Of a stretch of 64,000 nt of DNA, positions 9,161-18,085 are shown one piece after another. Origin of the DNA: Paenibacillus sp. V4I7 (GTDB lineage Bacteria > Bacillota > Bacilli > Paenibacillales > NBRC-103111); the NCBI RefSeq assembly GCF_030817275.1, contig NZ_JAUSZD010000002.1, positions 2,604,001-2,668,000 on the forward strand. Reading direction: 5' to 3'. The stretch's first letter is position 1. The number at the start of each line of letters is the position of its first letter. Below the pieces are notes generated by a model, which saw only the letters and a program-made list of their open reading frames with translations, had not been told where the DNA came from and did no database searches. Position numbers and translations under genes: made by a program.

Positions 9161-12160
9161 ATGAAAGCAATTACGTTTCGCCCCATGTGGATTCGCCTCG
9201 TTTGTATGGTGTTTAGTTGTTTGCTTATCATCAGCTGTTTCCAGAACCTCGATGCTCGCGCATCTGGCATCACGATAGCTATCCCCAACTCTTCTTTCGA
9301 GGATGCCGGAACCGGCATACCGCATTGGACCACACACCCCACGTACGGCCAAAACACAGCAACCGTCTCGAGTGAGCGAGCCTACACTGGCTTGAAAAGT
9401 ATGAAAATGGTGGATACCAGTTCTACGGCTTCACTAGCTCGGGTTAGCGAAAAGGTTAGTATTACAGAGAATGAAGAGTATACCGCTTCTACTTTTGCTT
9501 ATATTGAGCAAGGATCGATTGATGTTTGGCTCATCTTCTATAACGGCACCACGGAAACGATTATTGCTTCCACTGGCGTTACGCCAACACTCAATCAATG
9601 GACGAAGAGAACTATTACAGCAAAAGCTCCAGCTGGTACGACACAAGTAGCGGTCATGGTTTACAGCTCATTAGCGGCTGTTACGAAAGCCTATGTTGAC
9701 GATGTTTCAATTGGTCAAACCGTTAGAAATGCAGGCTTCGAAGACTTGTTAAGCAATACTTGGACAGTGTCCTCTGGTGCAGCCGTTTCGACGGTGCAGA
9801 AGGCGGGGGGAACCTTCAGTCTTAAACTGGACGATTCCAGCCCAACCACTGTTAGCACTGCGGAAAGCTCGAAGGTAACGGTTTATAATGGCACAAGAGT
9901 CGGAGCTACGGCCAAAATATACGCGTCCAGCGGCTCCGGGCTGAGCATCCACCTTCTTTTCAAGAATGACGCTGGAATTGTCCTTAAAGATGCAGCAAAC
10001 GATTTCACGGGCATTGCTTCACAATGGACCCCGGTTTCTGTATCCGCTACCGCCCCTTCAGGCACAACAACTGTCTCCGTATATCTAACAACGGGGATCA
10101 CAACGTCGATGGTCGCTTACGTCGATGATGTGACGCTGGATCGTCCGATTGAATACAATCTCGGTGTTCAAATTATGAACAATCCCCTCGACGTCGCTGT
10201 ATTCGGCAAAGATGCAAGCGGTAACACGGATCTAATGTATGTTGGTTCCAGCGGGTTTCCGTCCAAGTTGGTGGTTTACGATGCCCGAACGGGTGAGCTG
10301 TTGGATGATCGAGATCTCATGGTTGATCCGAATAACACTAAGATAGAAGCAGTCTGGGGAATGACGGTGGCTACTGATAAGTCCGTCTATTTGGGAACGG
10401 CTAACAAGAAAACGATGTTTCGGTATCTCCCCGGCACAGTTAGCACGGTTAATGGGCAAAAAGTAATTACTGGCAGCTCGTTAGTGCCAATCACCCTACC
10501 AACCGGAATGGACGTTATTTGGGATGTAACGGCGGGAAGCAACGGAAAAGTCTACGGCGGAACTTCCACCGGCGGCAAAGCGTACCAGTACGATCCGGAC
10601 GGAGGGACTGTCGTCTTAAATAGTGGCCTACCCATCGTCAGTGGCCTTGATTTCGTGAGGTCGATCGCTTATGCGAGCGATACTGAGGTTTATATGGGTA
10701 TGGGACCGACCTCGAATGCGACAATCATACGCTTTAATCCGACGAATGGAACTAAAACCACCATTTCCCCGGCAAATTATGGCAGCAAGTTTGTGCTTGG
10801 ACTCGATTATATTTCGAACGGATCGGCGTCGAGGGTGTTCGCCCAGCTATCGGCGGGTCCAACGCTGGTTTTGGATAGCACAACGGGTGCGATTGCCTCT
10901 TCCTTAAGCGATATCGACTCACGTGGCGTATCGATGAAACACCCTTCGGATGACAAAGTGTTCTACACGAAAGGGAATAATCTTTACAGCTACGATATTT
11001 CAACGGCAGCAGAATTAACTCTGGGCGATGTAGGAGGAAGCGCAGCTGGTTATACTTTTTTGACCGATGCAGGCAACACTTATCTGTATGCTGCGCTTAA
11101 ATCAGGAAAAATTTTGAAATATAAGCTCGCAGCAACGCCTACAATTGATACGACGACATCGTTCGTAATTCCAGAATCTGTGACCAAAATCCGATCACTG
11201 GTCAAGGGACCAGCCGACAATATTTACACAAGCGGCTATTTGCTTGGAGGGATGGGCATCTATAATCCGGACACATCCGAAGAAAAGCGCTATAAAGGCG
11301 CAGGCCAAGCGGAAAACATGACAACAATGGGCAACAATCTGTATCTAGGCATATATCCTGGCGCGTGGATCAAAAAATACGATACAACGTCGACGTGGAA
11401 TGTTACTACGAATCCTTCGCTCCTGTTCCAGGATATTGACGACACCCCTTACAAACAGGATCGTCCGTTTGGCATGTTAGCAGAACCCTCAATGAATCGG
11501 CTTTATGTCGGTTCAGTAGCGAGTTCAGGGAATAATAAAGGCTCCTTCACCGTCTATGACTTGTCTACTTCCCAACAAGTCACGACCATTAACGATATTG
11601 TTTACCATCAAAGTGTTATTTCACTTGCATACAAGAACAATAAAGTTTTTGGCGGCACATCTGTTTACGGGGGAATCAGCAGCACGGTTGATGCGACGGA
11701 AGGAAAAGTGTTCGTTTGGAATACAACGGGCGCCAACTCGACACCTGTTCCTCAATTTGTCCCAGCCCCGGGAAGAAAAGTCATCTCTGATCTCATCGTG
11801 GGTCCGGATGGGAAAATATGGGGACTTGCGGAAGGGAACTCGTCAGGCAATTCGTCCCATGATACGACCGCAGATTTGTTTATTATCGATCCGAATAATC
11901 CAGATGCTGCTCATACGACAGTATATCCCGACAAATTCAGCTCAATACCCGTGTCTTGGCAAGGTGGCAAGATGGTTGTCGGCAATGACGGTAACGTCTA
12001 TGTGAGCATCGGTGCGAAATTGTACGGAGTTGACGCCAATTCTGCCAACAAAGATGCAGTTTCTTTAATCGGGGCAGGTGTGACGCAGCTGACAACGGAT
12101 AAGTACGGAGATCTTTATTACGTGAAGCACGAAATTAATCTCTATAAATACGATAAATAA
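9161..12160 (+). CDS. secreted protein with two CBM-like domains and a beta-propeller region
   Basis: A 999-aa exported protein. ATG 9161 follows GAGGAG by 8 bases; an in-frame GTG at 9152 lies within that site. Residues about 8-35 are a signal peptide. Two related modules of about 150 residues follow, each ending in a YVDDVS/YVDDVT motif typical of CBM4/9/CBM22-like jelly rolls. From about residue 330 onward, repeated short blocks such as YVGSSGFPSKLVVYD, KVYGGTSTGG and NLYLGIYPG read like blades of a beta-propeller (SMP-30/Vgb/PQQ-like). No catalytic motif is evident, so it is probably a carbohydrate-binding surface or secreted protein. It stands alone, with a broken gene before it and a mobile-element-like repeat after it. 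Confidence 0.8.
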   Translation: MKAITFRPMWIRLVCMVFSCLLIISCFQNLDARASGITIAIPNSSFEDAGTGIPHWTTHPTYGQNTATVSSERAYTGLKSMKMVDTSSTASLARVSEKVSITENEEYTASTFAYIEQGSIDVWLIFYNGTTETIIASTGVTPTLNQWTKRTITAKAPAGTTQVAVMVYSSLAAVTKAYVDDVSIGQTVRNAGFEDLLSNTWTVSSGAAVSTVQKAGGTFSLKLDDSSPTTVSTAESSKVTVYNGTRVGATAKIYASSGSGLSIHLLFKNDAGIVLKDAANDFTGIASQWTPVSVSATAPSGTTTVSVYLTTGITTSMVAYVDDVTLDRPIEYNLGVQIMNNPLDVAVFGKDASGNTDLMYVGSSGFPSKLVVYDARTGELLDDRDLMVDPNNTKIEAVWGMTVATDKSVYLGTANKKTMFRYLPGTVSTVNGQKVITGSSLVPITLPTGMDVIWDVTAGSNGKVYGGTSTGGKAYQYDPDGGTVVLNSGLPIVSGLDFVRSIAYASDTEVYMGMGPTSNATIIRFNPTNGTKTTISPANYGSKFVLGLDYISNGSASRVFAQLSAGPTLVLDSTTGAIASSLSDIDSRGVSMKHPSDDKVFYTKGNNLYSYDISTAAELTLGDVGGSAAGYTFLTDAGNTYLYAALKSGKILKYKLAATPTIDTTTSFVIPESVTKIRSLVKGPADNIYTSGYLLGGMGIYNPDTSEEKRYKGAGQAENMTTMGNNLYLGIYPGAWIKKYDTTSTWNVTTNPSLLFQDIDDTPYKQDRPFGMLAEPSMNRLYVGSVASSGNNKGSFTVYDLSTSQQVTTINDIVYHQSVISLAYKNNKVFGGTSVYGGISSTVDATEGKVFVWNTTGANSTPVPQFVPAPGRKVISDLIVGPDGKIWGLAEGNSSGNSSHDTTADLFIIDPNNPDAAHTTVYPDKFSSIPVSWQGGKMVVGNDGNVYVSIGAKLYGVDANSANKDAVSLIGAGVTQLTTDKYGDLYYVKHEINLYKYDK

Positions 12161-12185
12161 AGGACACTTCAGTTCGGGTTCATTC

Positions 12186-12381
12186 GGGGCTGTCCCAAAA
12201 GTCAATTCCATTGGATTTATTCCAATAGAAGAAAGAATTTCGAAGCCTGAAAGTCTATTCCATTGGAAAAATCCAATGGAAGTATGAATTTCGTTCTGAA
12301 TACCGATTCGAATGTCCCAGAAGGTCTGTAGGACCTCAGGGGCTGTTCACAAGTAGATTTATCTACTTTTGAGACAGCCCC
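12186..12381. mobile_element. 196-bp MITE-like element with 17-bp terminal inverted repeats
   Basis: GGGGCTGTCCCAAAAGT (12186-12202) and ACTTTTGAGACAGCCCC (12365-12381) are inverted repeats matching at 16 of 17 positions. The interior holds smaller palindromes built from ATTCCATTGGA and TCCAATGGA, and no coding capacity. Ends of this type are common on insertion sequences of Bacillales. No clean target duplication is obvious. The right end doubles as the terminator of the preceding gene. Confidence 0.6.
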
Positions 12382-12388
12382 TTTTTTT
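12339..12388 (+). terminator. rho-independent terminator at right end of the MITE-like element
   Basis: GGGGCTGT at 12339 pairs with ACAGCCCC ending at 12381. An inner AGTAGAT/ATCTACT stem is stacked below it and a T7 run follows. It would stop transcription from the propeller gene. Confidence 0.7.
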
Positions 12389-12495
12389 CATCCCGACTAT
12401 ATCCCATGAAATAGTGGGAAAAATAAACCAGTCGTTGTTGAAACATTGACATGAAGGTTCCTTTCATCCCTCAAATCCGTTTATTATATAATAGG

Positions 12496-12669
12496 GCTCG
12501 CCCACGTTTTCACACTCGACCTTCGAGGCTATAGACCAAAAGCTGCCAACCTCGGCAATATTGACTATATCGGGCTGCTACCTGAATCGAGTCATGACGG
12601 ATTGCCAGCAAGCCCTATCTGCTTACTACCAATTGACTGCAATCGAATGATGAGTAATAGAAAACTATA
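12496..12669 (+). pseudogene. possible coding remnant, alpha/beta-hydrolase-like
   Basis: Open frame without a start codon: it reads GLAHVFTLDLRGYRPKAANL then loses similarity and ends at a TAG. The LDLRGYRP block resembles the strand before the nucleophile elbow of alpha/beta hydrolases. The stretch 12382-12825 otherwise shows no gene. Confidence 0.3.
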
Positions 12670-12693
12670 GTTTCATAATATTGTACTCTCTAG

Positions 12694-12744
12694 GCTGCCG
12701 GTGAATCGCTCAGCAGTCTTGTTCCGATGGGCAGTAATATTACA
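12694..12744. repeat. diverged copy of a GGCTGCCG hairpin repeat
   Basis: Degenerate relative of the hairpin repeats at 32224-32282 and 59577-59645: GGCTGCCG, a short gap containing AATCG, CAGC, CTT, then ATGGGCAG. The stem is partly decayed. Confidence 0.35.
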
Positions 12745-12825
12745 CATCGCTGCATGCCACAAATTGCGGATTAACGCCGAATAACTATGTTAGAACTAAA
12801 ACGAATCTGACATAGGAGTGTAGTT

Positions 12826-13053
12826 ATGGAGAGTGAAATTGAATTGGCAGTGGAGAAAATTCAGCAACTGAATACGAGAACTCAAAAAGCAATGATGGAG
12901 TTAGTCCGAAAAAGCTTGAAAATGAACGATGACGAGTTCAATAAAGAACTGCTGGTAGCCTATGCTCATCAAAATCCGGTTCATATCTTGGAAATCGCTA
13001 TCGCTCTAAAATATGAAGAGATTATTAAGGCTTTACCGGAGCAATATGTTTAG
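12826..13053 (+). CDS. small hypothetical protein, 75 aa
   Basis: Seventy-five residues, rich in Glu, Lys, Leu and Ala, predicted almost entirely helical, with no signal peptide or membrane segment. The ATG follows TAGGAGTG at a usual distance, which supports it as a real gene. I do not recognise a family. It stands alone between a hairpin repeat and a stretch of decayed DNA with no terminator visible, so it may be recently acquired or the survivor of a lost operon. Confidence 0.55.
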   Translation: MESEIELAVEKIQQLNTRTQKAMMELVRKSLKMNDDEFNKELLVAYAHQNPVHILEIAIALKYEEIIKALPEQYV

Positions 13054-13139
13054 ATTAATAGCTCCATAAGGAAAGACGGCGAAGTCCGTAGAAGGATACC
13101 AGAAGGACGACGAGGTACCGAGAGGAGAACGGAGAGCTC

Positions 13140-13274
13140 ATGTCCGCCATTGTTGAATTCGAAAATAAAGAAATCGAAGTTAACGGAACCTATCAGAACA
13201 AGATCATTATCTCTGGCTTCTCGTTCCACTACTGGCCGAAGGATGATTGTAGAGGCAATACGAAATTCGTATAG
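13140..13274 (+). pseudogene. short decayed coding remnant
   Basis: ATG-initiated 44-codon frame beginning MSAIVEFENKEIEVNG, running into a premature stop. GAGAGGAGAACGGAGAG upstream could serve as a ribosome site. The surrounding 13054-13680 is open in patches in several frames with no complete gene, which suggests mutational decay. No family is recognised. Confidence 0.25.
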
Positions 13275-13680
13275 CTCGTAGAGATCGATAAGCCAGCGAA
13301 TTGACGGAAATGAGCCGTGCCTAGGGCGCAACCACGTTAGAAATAACGCTTCGTTGTGAGGGGGAGAATGAGGAAGAGGGGTGTCTTGTTGGGTGAAGCC
13401 TGCAATAGCAGCCGGTTTGGGAGGGCGGGTTTGAGTCGCTGAACTCAGTTCCCAAGCAGGTTATTACGATGAAGGTATATCAAATTCTATTGAGTAAAAC
13501 CATCATTTCCTGCGTACCCCACGATGTGAAAGCCATGGCTTTGCGTAATATAACTTCTTCGGCAAAGAGCTTCTGGCCAAATTGAAACTGGCGAACAATG
13601 ACATTAAACGGAGCTTTCGACTTGCTATGTCTAGAACTAATACCAAGGACGCTGACTTCATGCCATAATGATAGTTGAAT

Positions 13681-13720
13681 AAAACAAGGAGCAGTCTGCA
13701 TGCAGCTGCTCCTTGTTTTT
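13681..13720. terminator. bidirectional rho-independent terminator
   Basis: AAAACAAGGAGCAG (13681-13694) pairs perfectly with CTGCTCCTTGTTTT (13706-13719). A T run follows on the plus strand and also on the minus strand, where it would end the gene at 13817-14914. Confidence 0.8.
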
Positions 13721-13816
13721 ATTAAGCTAAAGGACTGTTACGAAGAAAGAATTTTGTAGTAAATTGTAAGAGGACAAGAACATTTATCTTTTGAATCCGC
13801 GCGGCGAGTACTGGTA

Positions 13817-14914
13817 TTATTCTTGTTTGCTACCTTTATTTTTATCGTGTCCGGAGCCGTTCCCTTTTTCGCCTCTGCTGTGTTGGCTATTGTTCTTTTT
13901 CTCTTTTGCTTTATCGGATTTACTCATATCCTGGTTGTCTTCGCCCATCTTCGTTTGATTTGCTTTTGCCACTACCAAGCGTTCCTGTTTCTCTTGATCC
14001 GAGATAGGCTCGTTTGTAACTGGTGTTGTAACTGGTGTTGGAGCTAGGGAAGCAATGGGCTGCTCTTCCTTAGTTGTTACGCTCTCATTCGTCTGCCCCA
14101 GTATCTCTTTAATTTCGATTTTGGACAGTTTTTTATCTAGATGATTAAACGATTTTTCTATATTTTTCATTAAAGCTAGCTGGGCTTTCGGATTTCCCAC
14201 CTTTTCTAATGCCGAGGCCAAGGCAAGAATGTTGTGCTGCAAATCGGCCTTTACCTTCAATACCTTCTCCGGATTTTTCACTTCCTTTACAGGATTGATC
14301 ACATCTTCGGCTTCAGTTTGCTCAGGATCTGCTGTCTGCTCACTGCCCGGCTTAGCTGCGGTAGTTGTTGCAGTTTCTTTTTGTGTTGAAGCCTCTACAT
14401 TAGTAGCCGCCGCTAGTGTCTTAGTCTCTGCTAACGTAGTCTTTACGGTTGTCGAAATACCAGATGCCTGATCTGTTTTATGAACAGCACTTTCCTGAGT
14501 TTCCAACGACTTCTGAAGAGATAGAGTAGCCTCTTTCGTTTTTCCTTGAGCCAATAAGGCGTTAGCTTCTTCCAGTCGCTCTTGTGCAAATGCGGTAAGC
14601 AGTCTTGCCTCCTTAACGTCATTGACAGTTAGGGCAAATCGAATATTTTCGTACATTTCTTTTACAAAGTAGAAGAAATCTCCTGGTAAAAGATCTGGAG
14701 TCTTCGTTTCGGATTCGTTCAAAGTCGTGCCTGTTTGCGAGGAGGTAGTCGTATTCTGGGTGACGCTCACGGATGTGGGAGTAGACGACTGTGTTGTTGT
14801 AATCTCCGAACCCAATACAGTACCGGTGCCCATGCTAAAAACGAGTACGCTGAACATGGCGCTCTTGGCGAGAAGGTTGTACCTTTTGGGCTCTTTTGTT
14901 AACTTAAGTATCAT
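13817..14914 (-). CDS. exported DUF5667 domain protein
   Basis: A 365-aa exported protein. Residues about 8-31 form a signal sequence (hydrophobic, ending VLGS). A Ser/Thr-rich linker leads to a DUF5667-type segment starting LLPGDFFYFVKEMYENIRFA and continuing ALTVNDVKEARLLTAFAQER. That domain is an extracytoplasmic helical hairpin found in proteins linked to anti-sigma factors and in surface proteins. The C-terminal third is Thr/Pro-rich and then strongly charged (Lys, Glu, Asp, Asn, Ser), as in wall-associated tails. The start is ATG 14914, 8 bases after AAGGTGG; the in-frame GTG at 14926 is inside that site. It is a single gene, and its function is unknown. Confidence 0.75.
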   Translation of the reverse strand: MILKLTKEPKRYNLLAKSAMFSVLVFSMGTGTVLGSEITTTQSSTPTSVSVTQNTTTSSQTGTTLNESETKTPDLLPGDFFYFVKEMYENIRFALTVNDVKEARLLTAFAQERLEEANALLAQGKTKEATLSLQKSLETQESAVHKTDQASGISTTVKTTLAETKTLAAATNVEASTQKETATTTAAKPGSEQTADPEQTEAEDVINPVKEVKNPEKVLKVKADLQHNILALASALEKVGNPKAQLALMKNIEKSFNHLDKKLSKIEIKEILGQTNESVTTKEEQPIASLAPTPVTTPVTNEPISDQEKQERLVVAKANQTKMGEDNQDMSKSDKAKEKKNNSQHSRGEKGNGSGHDKNKGSKQE

Positions 14915-15097
14915 GATTATTACCACCTTATGAATGTATTCTAGCTGCAGCTGATACTAATGTATACGAGATGCAAACGTATTTTCAGGGGGCAGGTAGG
15001 ATTTAAGAACGCGGGATCGATCAGCAAGCATGTAGCAATCCGAAGAAATGGATCTTGTGTTAGCTAATGCTTTAGAAAATAAAAGCAAAGGCTCACA

Positions 15098-15235
15098 ACC
15101 GGAAGTTGTTTTTCGCAATCACGAATAAAATCGGACGGTTCCATTCATGACAATGTTTTTTATAGCATTATTGATACAGAATGGCCAAATGTAAAAGAAA
15201 ATCTCCATTACTTATTAGCAAGTAAATATTCATAA
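15098..15235 (+). pseudogene. GNAT acetyltransferase C-terminal fragment
   Basis: The frame ending at TAA 15233 reads SRIKSDGSIHDNVFYSIIDT then EWPNVKENLHYLLASKYS. This is a characteristic RimJ/RimL-type GNAT C terminus. The N-terminal 130 or so residues are missing. The rest of 14915-15320 shows nothing recognisable. Confidence 0.7.
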
Positions 15236-15320
15236 ATATAGCACAGAGGCCAGGAATTTATTTTAGGAGTGAGCTCAAGTAAGCCGTTTATATGATGAGA
15301 TTAAAATATACACACAACAA

Positions 15321-15360
15321 TGAATCCCACCCTCAAGCTTAGTCTTGGGAGTGGGATTCA
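15321..15360 (-). terminator. stem-loop terminator after the MocR regulator
   Basis: TGAATCCCAC (15321-15330) pairs with GTGGGATTCA (15351-15360). It lies 15 bases past the stop of the minus-strand regulator gene. The T run after it on the minus strand is interrupted by G, so efficiency may be moderate. Confidence 0.6.
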
Positions 15361-15374
15361 TCGTCGTTCTGGGT

Positions 15375-16799
15375 TCAAAATCGTCGAGCGATATCTGTGA
15401 GAAGCCTAACTCCATCCCGCAATTGCCCTTCATTGACGAATGAATAGCTTAAGCGAATCCAGGACCGCATCTCTCTGAGCGGATCAAAGATGATACCCGG
15501 AACAAAAGAGACCGATTGCCGGACGCTTTCTTTCAAAAGCTCTTCTACAGGAAGTGCTTCGGGAAGCTTAAGCCACAAATTGAAGCCTCCTTTTGGACTG
15601 ACCCAACTCCATCCGGTAGTGGACAATTCTTCCTCCACAATTTCTTTTCTTATTTGAAGGGCGATGCGCAGCTTCTCCAAGTGTTGCCTAATCCGCTCAG
15701 ACTCGAAGTAGTGTAGAAAAATTTTCTGGTTGACCAGAGGAGTTCCGTTATCAGCCAATGATTTTGCGGTAATGAGTGGTTTTATCACGGACGGCCGACC
15801 GATGACGGCGCAAATACGCAGTCCTGGTGCCACAAATTTACTGAAGCTGCGGAGATATACAACCCAACCATCTGTATCGTAAGAAAAAATGGGCTGAGGA
15901 GGCGGCTGTTCAAAATACATCTCATGTATAGCATCATCTTCGATTAGTAAACAGCGATATCGTTCAGCCAGTTCAACAAGCTGCTTGCGTTGGTCTGGGG
16001 GAATCGTATACCCTGTCGGATTGTGAAAGGTAGGATTCATATAAAAAATTCGAGGTCGGTACTGTTTCATTAGCATCTCGACCTTCTCCAAATCATAGCC
16101 TTCAGGGTAAATGTCGACTGGAATAAACCGTGCCCCCTGTTGGCGGAATATATCAAGCGCGGCACTATATGTCGGCCTTTCTACCAAGATGAAATCCATC
16201 GGTCTGATGTATACCCGAGAAATTAAGTCAATCGCCTGCTGACCCCCAGTCGTAATCAATAGATCGCTTACTGTCAGTTGAATACTGTGCTGGCGCTTCA
16301 TGTACTGGCAAAGGAATTCACGCAGTTCTTCATCCCCTTGAACACTGGAGTAGGTTCCCATTAATTTCGGATAGATGTCGAAAACTTTCTTTACATATTC
16401 AGATAGGTAAAGATTCGGCAGTAAATTCGGATCGATCAAGGATTGGGAAAATTGATAAATAACGGGTACCTGTTGAATTTCAGATAAGGAGTTTTTCAAG
16501 TGGCCGGAAGAGGCGATGGGGCTTCTCTCCGTATACTCGGAAATAATATGTTCCGTGAACTCAGGACTTACATAATAACCTGATTTCTCTTTTACATAGA
16601 CCTTATCATTTTGTTTAAGCAACTGATACGCTCGAAACACCGTTAGCCGGTGTACCCGGAGCTCTTGGGCAAGCATCCTAATCGAAGGGAGCTTATCATG
16701 TGCTTTCAACTCTCCACGCTCGATTCTGGTGATGATATAATCATATGTTTGTCTAAAAAGTAGTTTGGTATCATTCGTCAATGAGTGTGTATTCTTCAT
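15375..16799 (-). CDS. MocR/GntR-type transcriptional regulator with PLP-dependent aminotransferase domain
   Basis: A 474-aa regulator. Residues about 10-80 are a GntR winged helix (KLPSIRMLAQELRVHRLTVF), followed by a class I aminotransferase fold. TTGGQQAIDL and YMNPTFHNPTGYTIP are typical of the fold, and SFSKFVAPGLR contains the PLP-binding Lys. MocR proteins use PLP as a sensor and usually control a divergent gene; here that is the EamA permease at 16916, sharing a 116-bp intergenic region that holds a tandem direct repeat. GabR and PdxR are the known models. The target metabolite is probably an amine, amino acid or vitamin B6-related compound exported by the permease. Confidence 0.85.
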   Translation of the reverse strand: MKNTHSLTNDTKLLFRQTYDYIITRIERGELKAHDKLPSIRMLAQELRVHRLTVFRAYQLLKQNDKVYVKEKSGYYVSPEFTEHIISEYTERSPIASSGHLKNSLSEIQQVPVIYQFSQSLIDPNLLPNLYLSEYVKKVFDIYPKLMGTYSSVQGDEELREFLCQYMKRQHSIQLTVSDLLITTGGQQAIDLISRVYIRPMDFILVERPTYSAALDIFRQQGARFIPVDIYPEGYDLEKVEMLMKQYRPRIFYMNPTFHNPTGYTIPPDQRKQLVELAERYRCLLIEDDAIHEMYFEQPPPQPIFSYDTDGWVVYLRSFSKFVAPGLRICAVIGRPSVIKPLITAKSLADNGTPLVNQKIFLHYFESERIRQHLEKLRIALQIRKEIVEEELSTTGWSWVSPKGGFNLWLKLPEALPVEELLKESVRQSVSFVPGIIFDPLREMRSWIRLSYSFVNEGQLRDGVRLLTDIARRF

Positions 16800-16845
16800 A
16801 CCTAGTTCACTCCCTTATTCACTTATTATATATCAAGTCCCCGCA

Positions 16846-16883
16846 ATCTGTTCTGCTATCTTTCATCTGTTCTATTACCTTCC
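16846..16883 (+). promoter_or_regulatory. tandem direct repeat, probable MocR operator
   Basis: ATCTGTTCTGCTATCTTTC (16846-16864) is followed directly by ATCTGTTCTATTACCTTCC (16865-16883), 15 of 19 identical. The second copy abuts the -10 TATAAT (16887-16892) of the permease gene and covers its -35 position. Direct repeats overlapping -35 are the usual MocR (GabR, PdxR) binding arrangement. Confidence 0.6.
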
Positions 16884-16915
16884 TTGTATAATACATATCA
16901 AGAGGGGGAACATCC

Positions 16916-17854
16916 ATGATTATTATCAATTATTTGCTCGTATGTCTCATTTTTGGCACAACTTTTTTAGCGATAAAGGTAGGTGTCGATGCTTCAACGC
17001 CGCCTTTCTTCTCCGCGGGAATTAGGTTCTTCATTGCAGGTCTGATATTGTTCTTGTGGATGGTATGGAGGAAAAAAGCCAACTTAGCGTTGTTAATTCA
17101 CAAAGAAATGCTGCTAACGGGAATAGGTTTGACTTTCGGTACATTCTCTACGTTGTACTGGGCTGAGCAATATGTCTCCTCTGGTTTTGCTGCCGTTTTA
17201 TCAGCTACGGCTCCAGTTATGATGCTTGTGCTGCAAACCCTTGTCCTGCGGCAGAAGACAACGTTACGATCTGTATTCGGCTGCATCATCGGATTCGTTG
17301 GAATCGTATTGTTATTGCTTCCACAGCTTACAATAACCGCTAATATAAGGTGGATAATTGGGTGCGTCGCTATTTTGGTCGGACAAATCTTTTATTCCTC
17401 AGGTGCCTTATATTCCAAGCGGGTCATTCAGCGATTCCCACAAGCATCGCCTATTGCGCTTAACGCGGCTCAGATGATTTATGGAGGTCTGCTGCTTCTT
17501 ATTCTGTCTTTATTCACGGAACATGTGGATATCAAGAGCATGTTGACAACAAAGGCGATCGGGTCTCTTTTATACTTAATCGTTATCGGCTCGATGGTAG
17601 GACATAGTCTTTTCTATTGGCTCGTCGCCAAAACGAATCCCGTTTTTCCGACGACATGGCTCTATGTTTCTCCGACGATTGCCCTCACATTTGGAGTGCT
17701 ATTTTATGGCGAAACGATCACTTGGATATCCGCGATAGGAGTGATTACAATTATTGCTGGAACTGTTTGTGCCAACCTGGACAGCTTGAAGCAATTGATC
17801 CATAAGGGGAGAACAGACTCAATTCCCGTTAGACAGGCTAAAGTATTAGACTGA
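16916..17854 (+). CDS. EamA/DMT family permease
   Basis: A 312-aa inner-membrane drug/metabolite transporter with about ten membrane segments in two repeated EamA domains (residues about 5-135 and 150-285). It opens with NYLLVCLIFGTTFLAIKVGV, the usual start of this family, and has a conserved FxxAxxRFxxAG-like block near residue 35. GAGGGGGAAC precedes the ATG. Relatives export amino acids, purines or pyridoxine-like compounds. It is divergent from a MocR regulator, which probably activates it through the direct repeats next to its -10 box. The substrate is not determined. Confidence 0.85.
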   Translation: MIIINYLLVCLIFGTTFLAIKVGVDASTPPFFSAGIRFFIAGLILFLWMVWRKKANLALLIHKEMLLTGIGLTFGTFSTLYWAEQYVSSGFAAVLSATAPVMMLVLQTLVLRQKTTLRSVFGCIIGFVGIVLLLLPQLTITANIRWIIGCVAILVGQIFYSSGALYSKRVIQRFPQASPIALNAAQMIYGGLLLLILSLFTEHVDIKSMLTTKAIGSLLYLIVIGSMVGHSLFYWLVAKTNPVFPTTWLYVSPTIALTFGVLFYGETITWISAIGVITIIAGTVCANLDSLKQLIHKGRTDSIPVRQAKVLD

Positions 17855-17903
17855 ATATATGGTAAGGAATGGAAAGGGCCAAGTTAGTTTTCTCTGAGAA
17901 AAT

Positions 17904-17930
17904 AGAAAAAAACCACCATAATTGGCGGTT
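17904..17930 (-). terminator. rho-independent terminator (minus strand)
   Basis: On the minus strand AACCGCC, loop AATTAT, GGTGGTT and then a T run. It lies about 155 bases past the end of the MFS gene and is the first terminator available to it. Confidence 0.6.
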
Positions 17931-18085
17931 AACAATAAAGAATCATCCATATATTCTTCTTTGTTCGGGATGCTGCTCAATGTAGACAATGACAAAGTGT
18001 CTAAACAATGCTGGATTTCCTGAAGTATCTGAAAAACTAAGCATCCGGCCATTTTGAAGGCTGGGTGCATGTTTTTATCCATTAT

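Noticed and set aside
11556-12005. 149-codon ORF inside the propeller gene
   Set aside because: Out-of-frame shadow of the 999-aa secreted protein, rich in Arg and Leu with no ribosome site.
17846-18082. 78-codon minus-strand ORF downstream of the EamA gene
   Set aside because: It contains the terminator stem at 17904-17930 and has no ribosome site; treated as intergenic.
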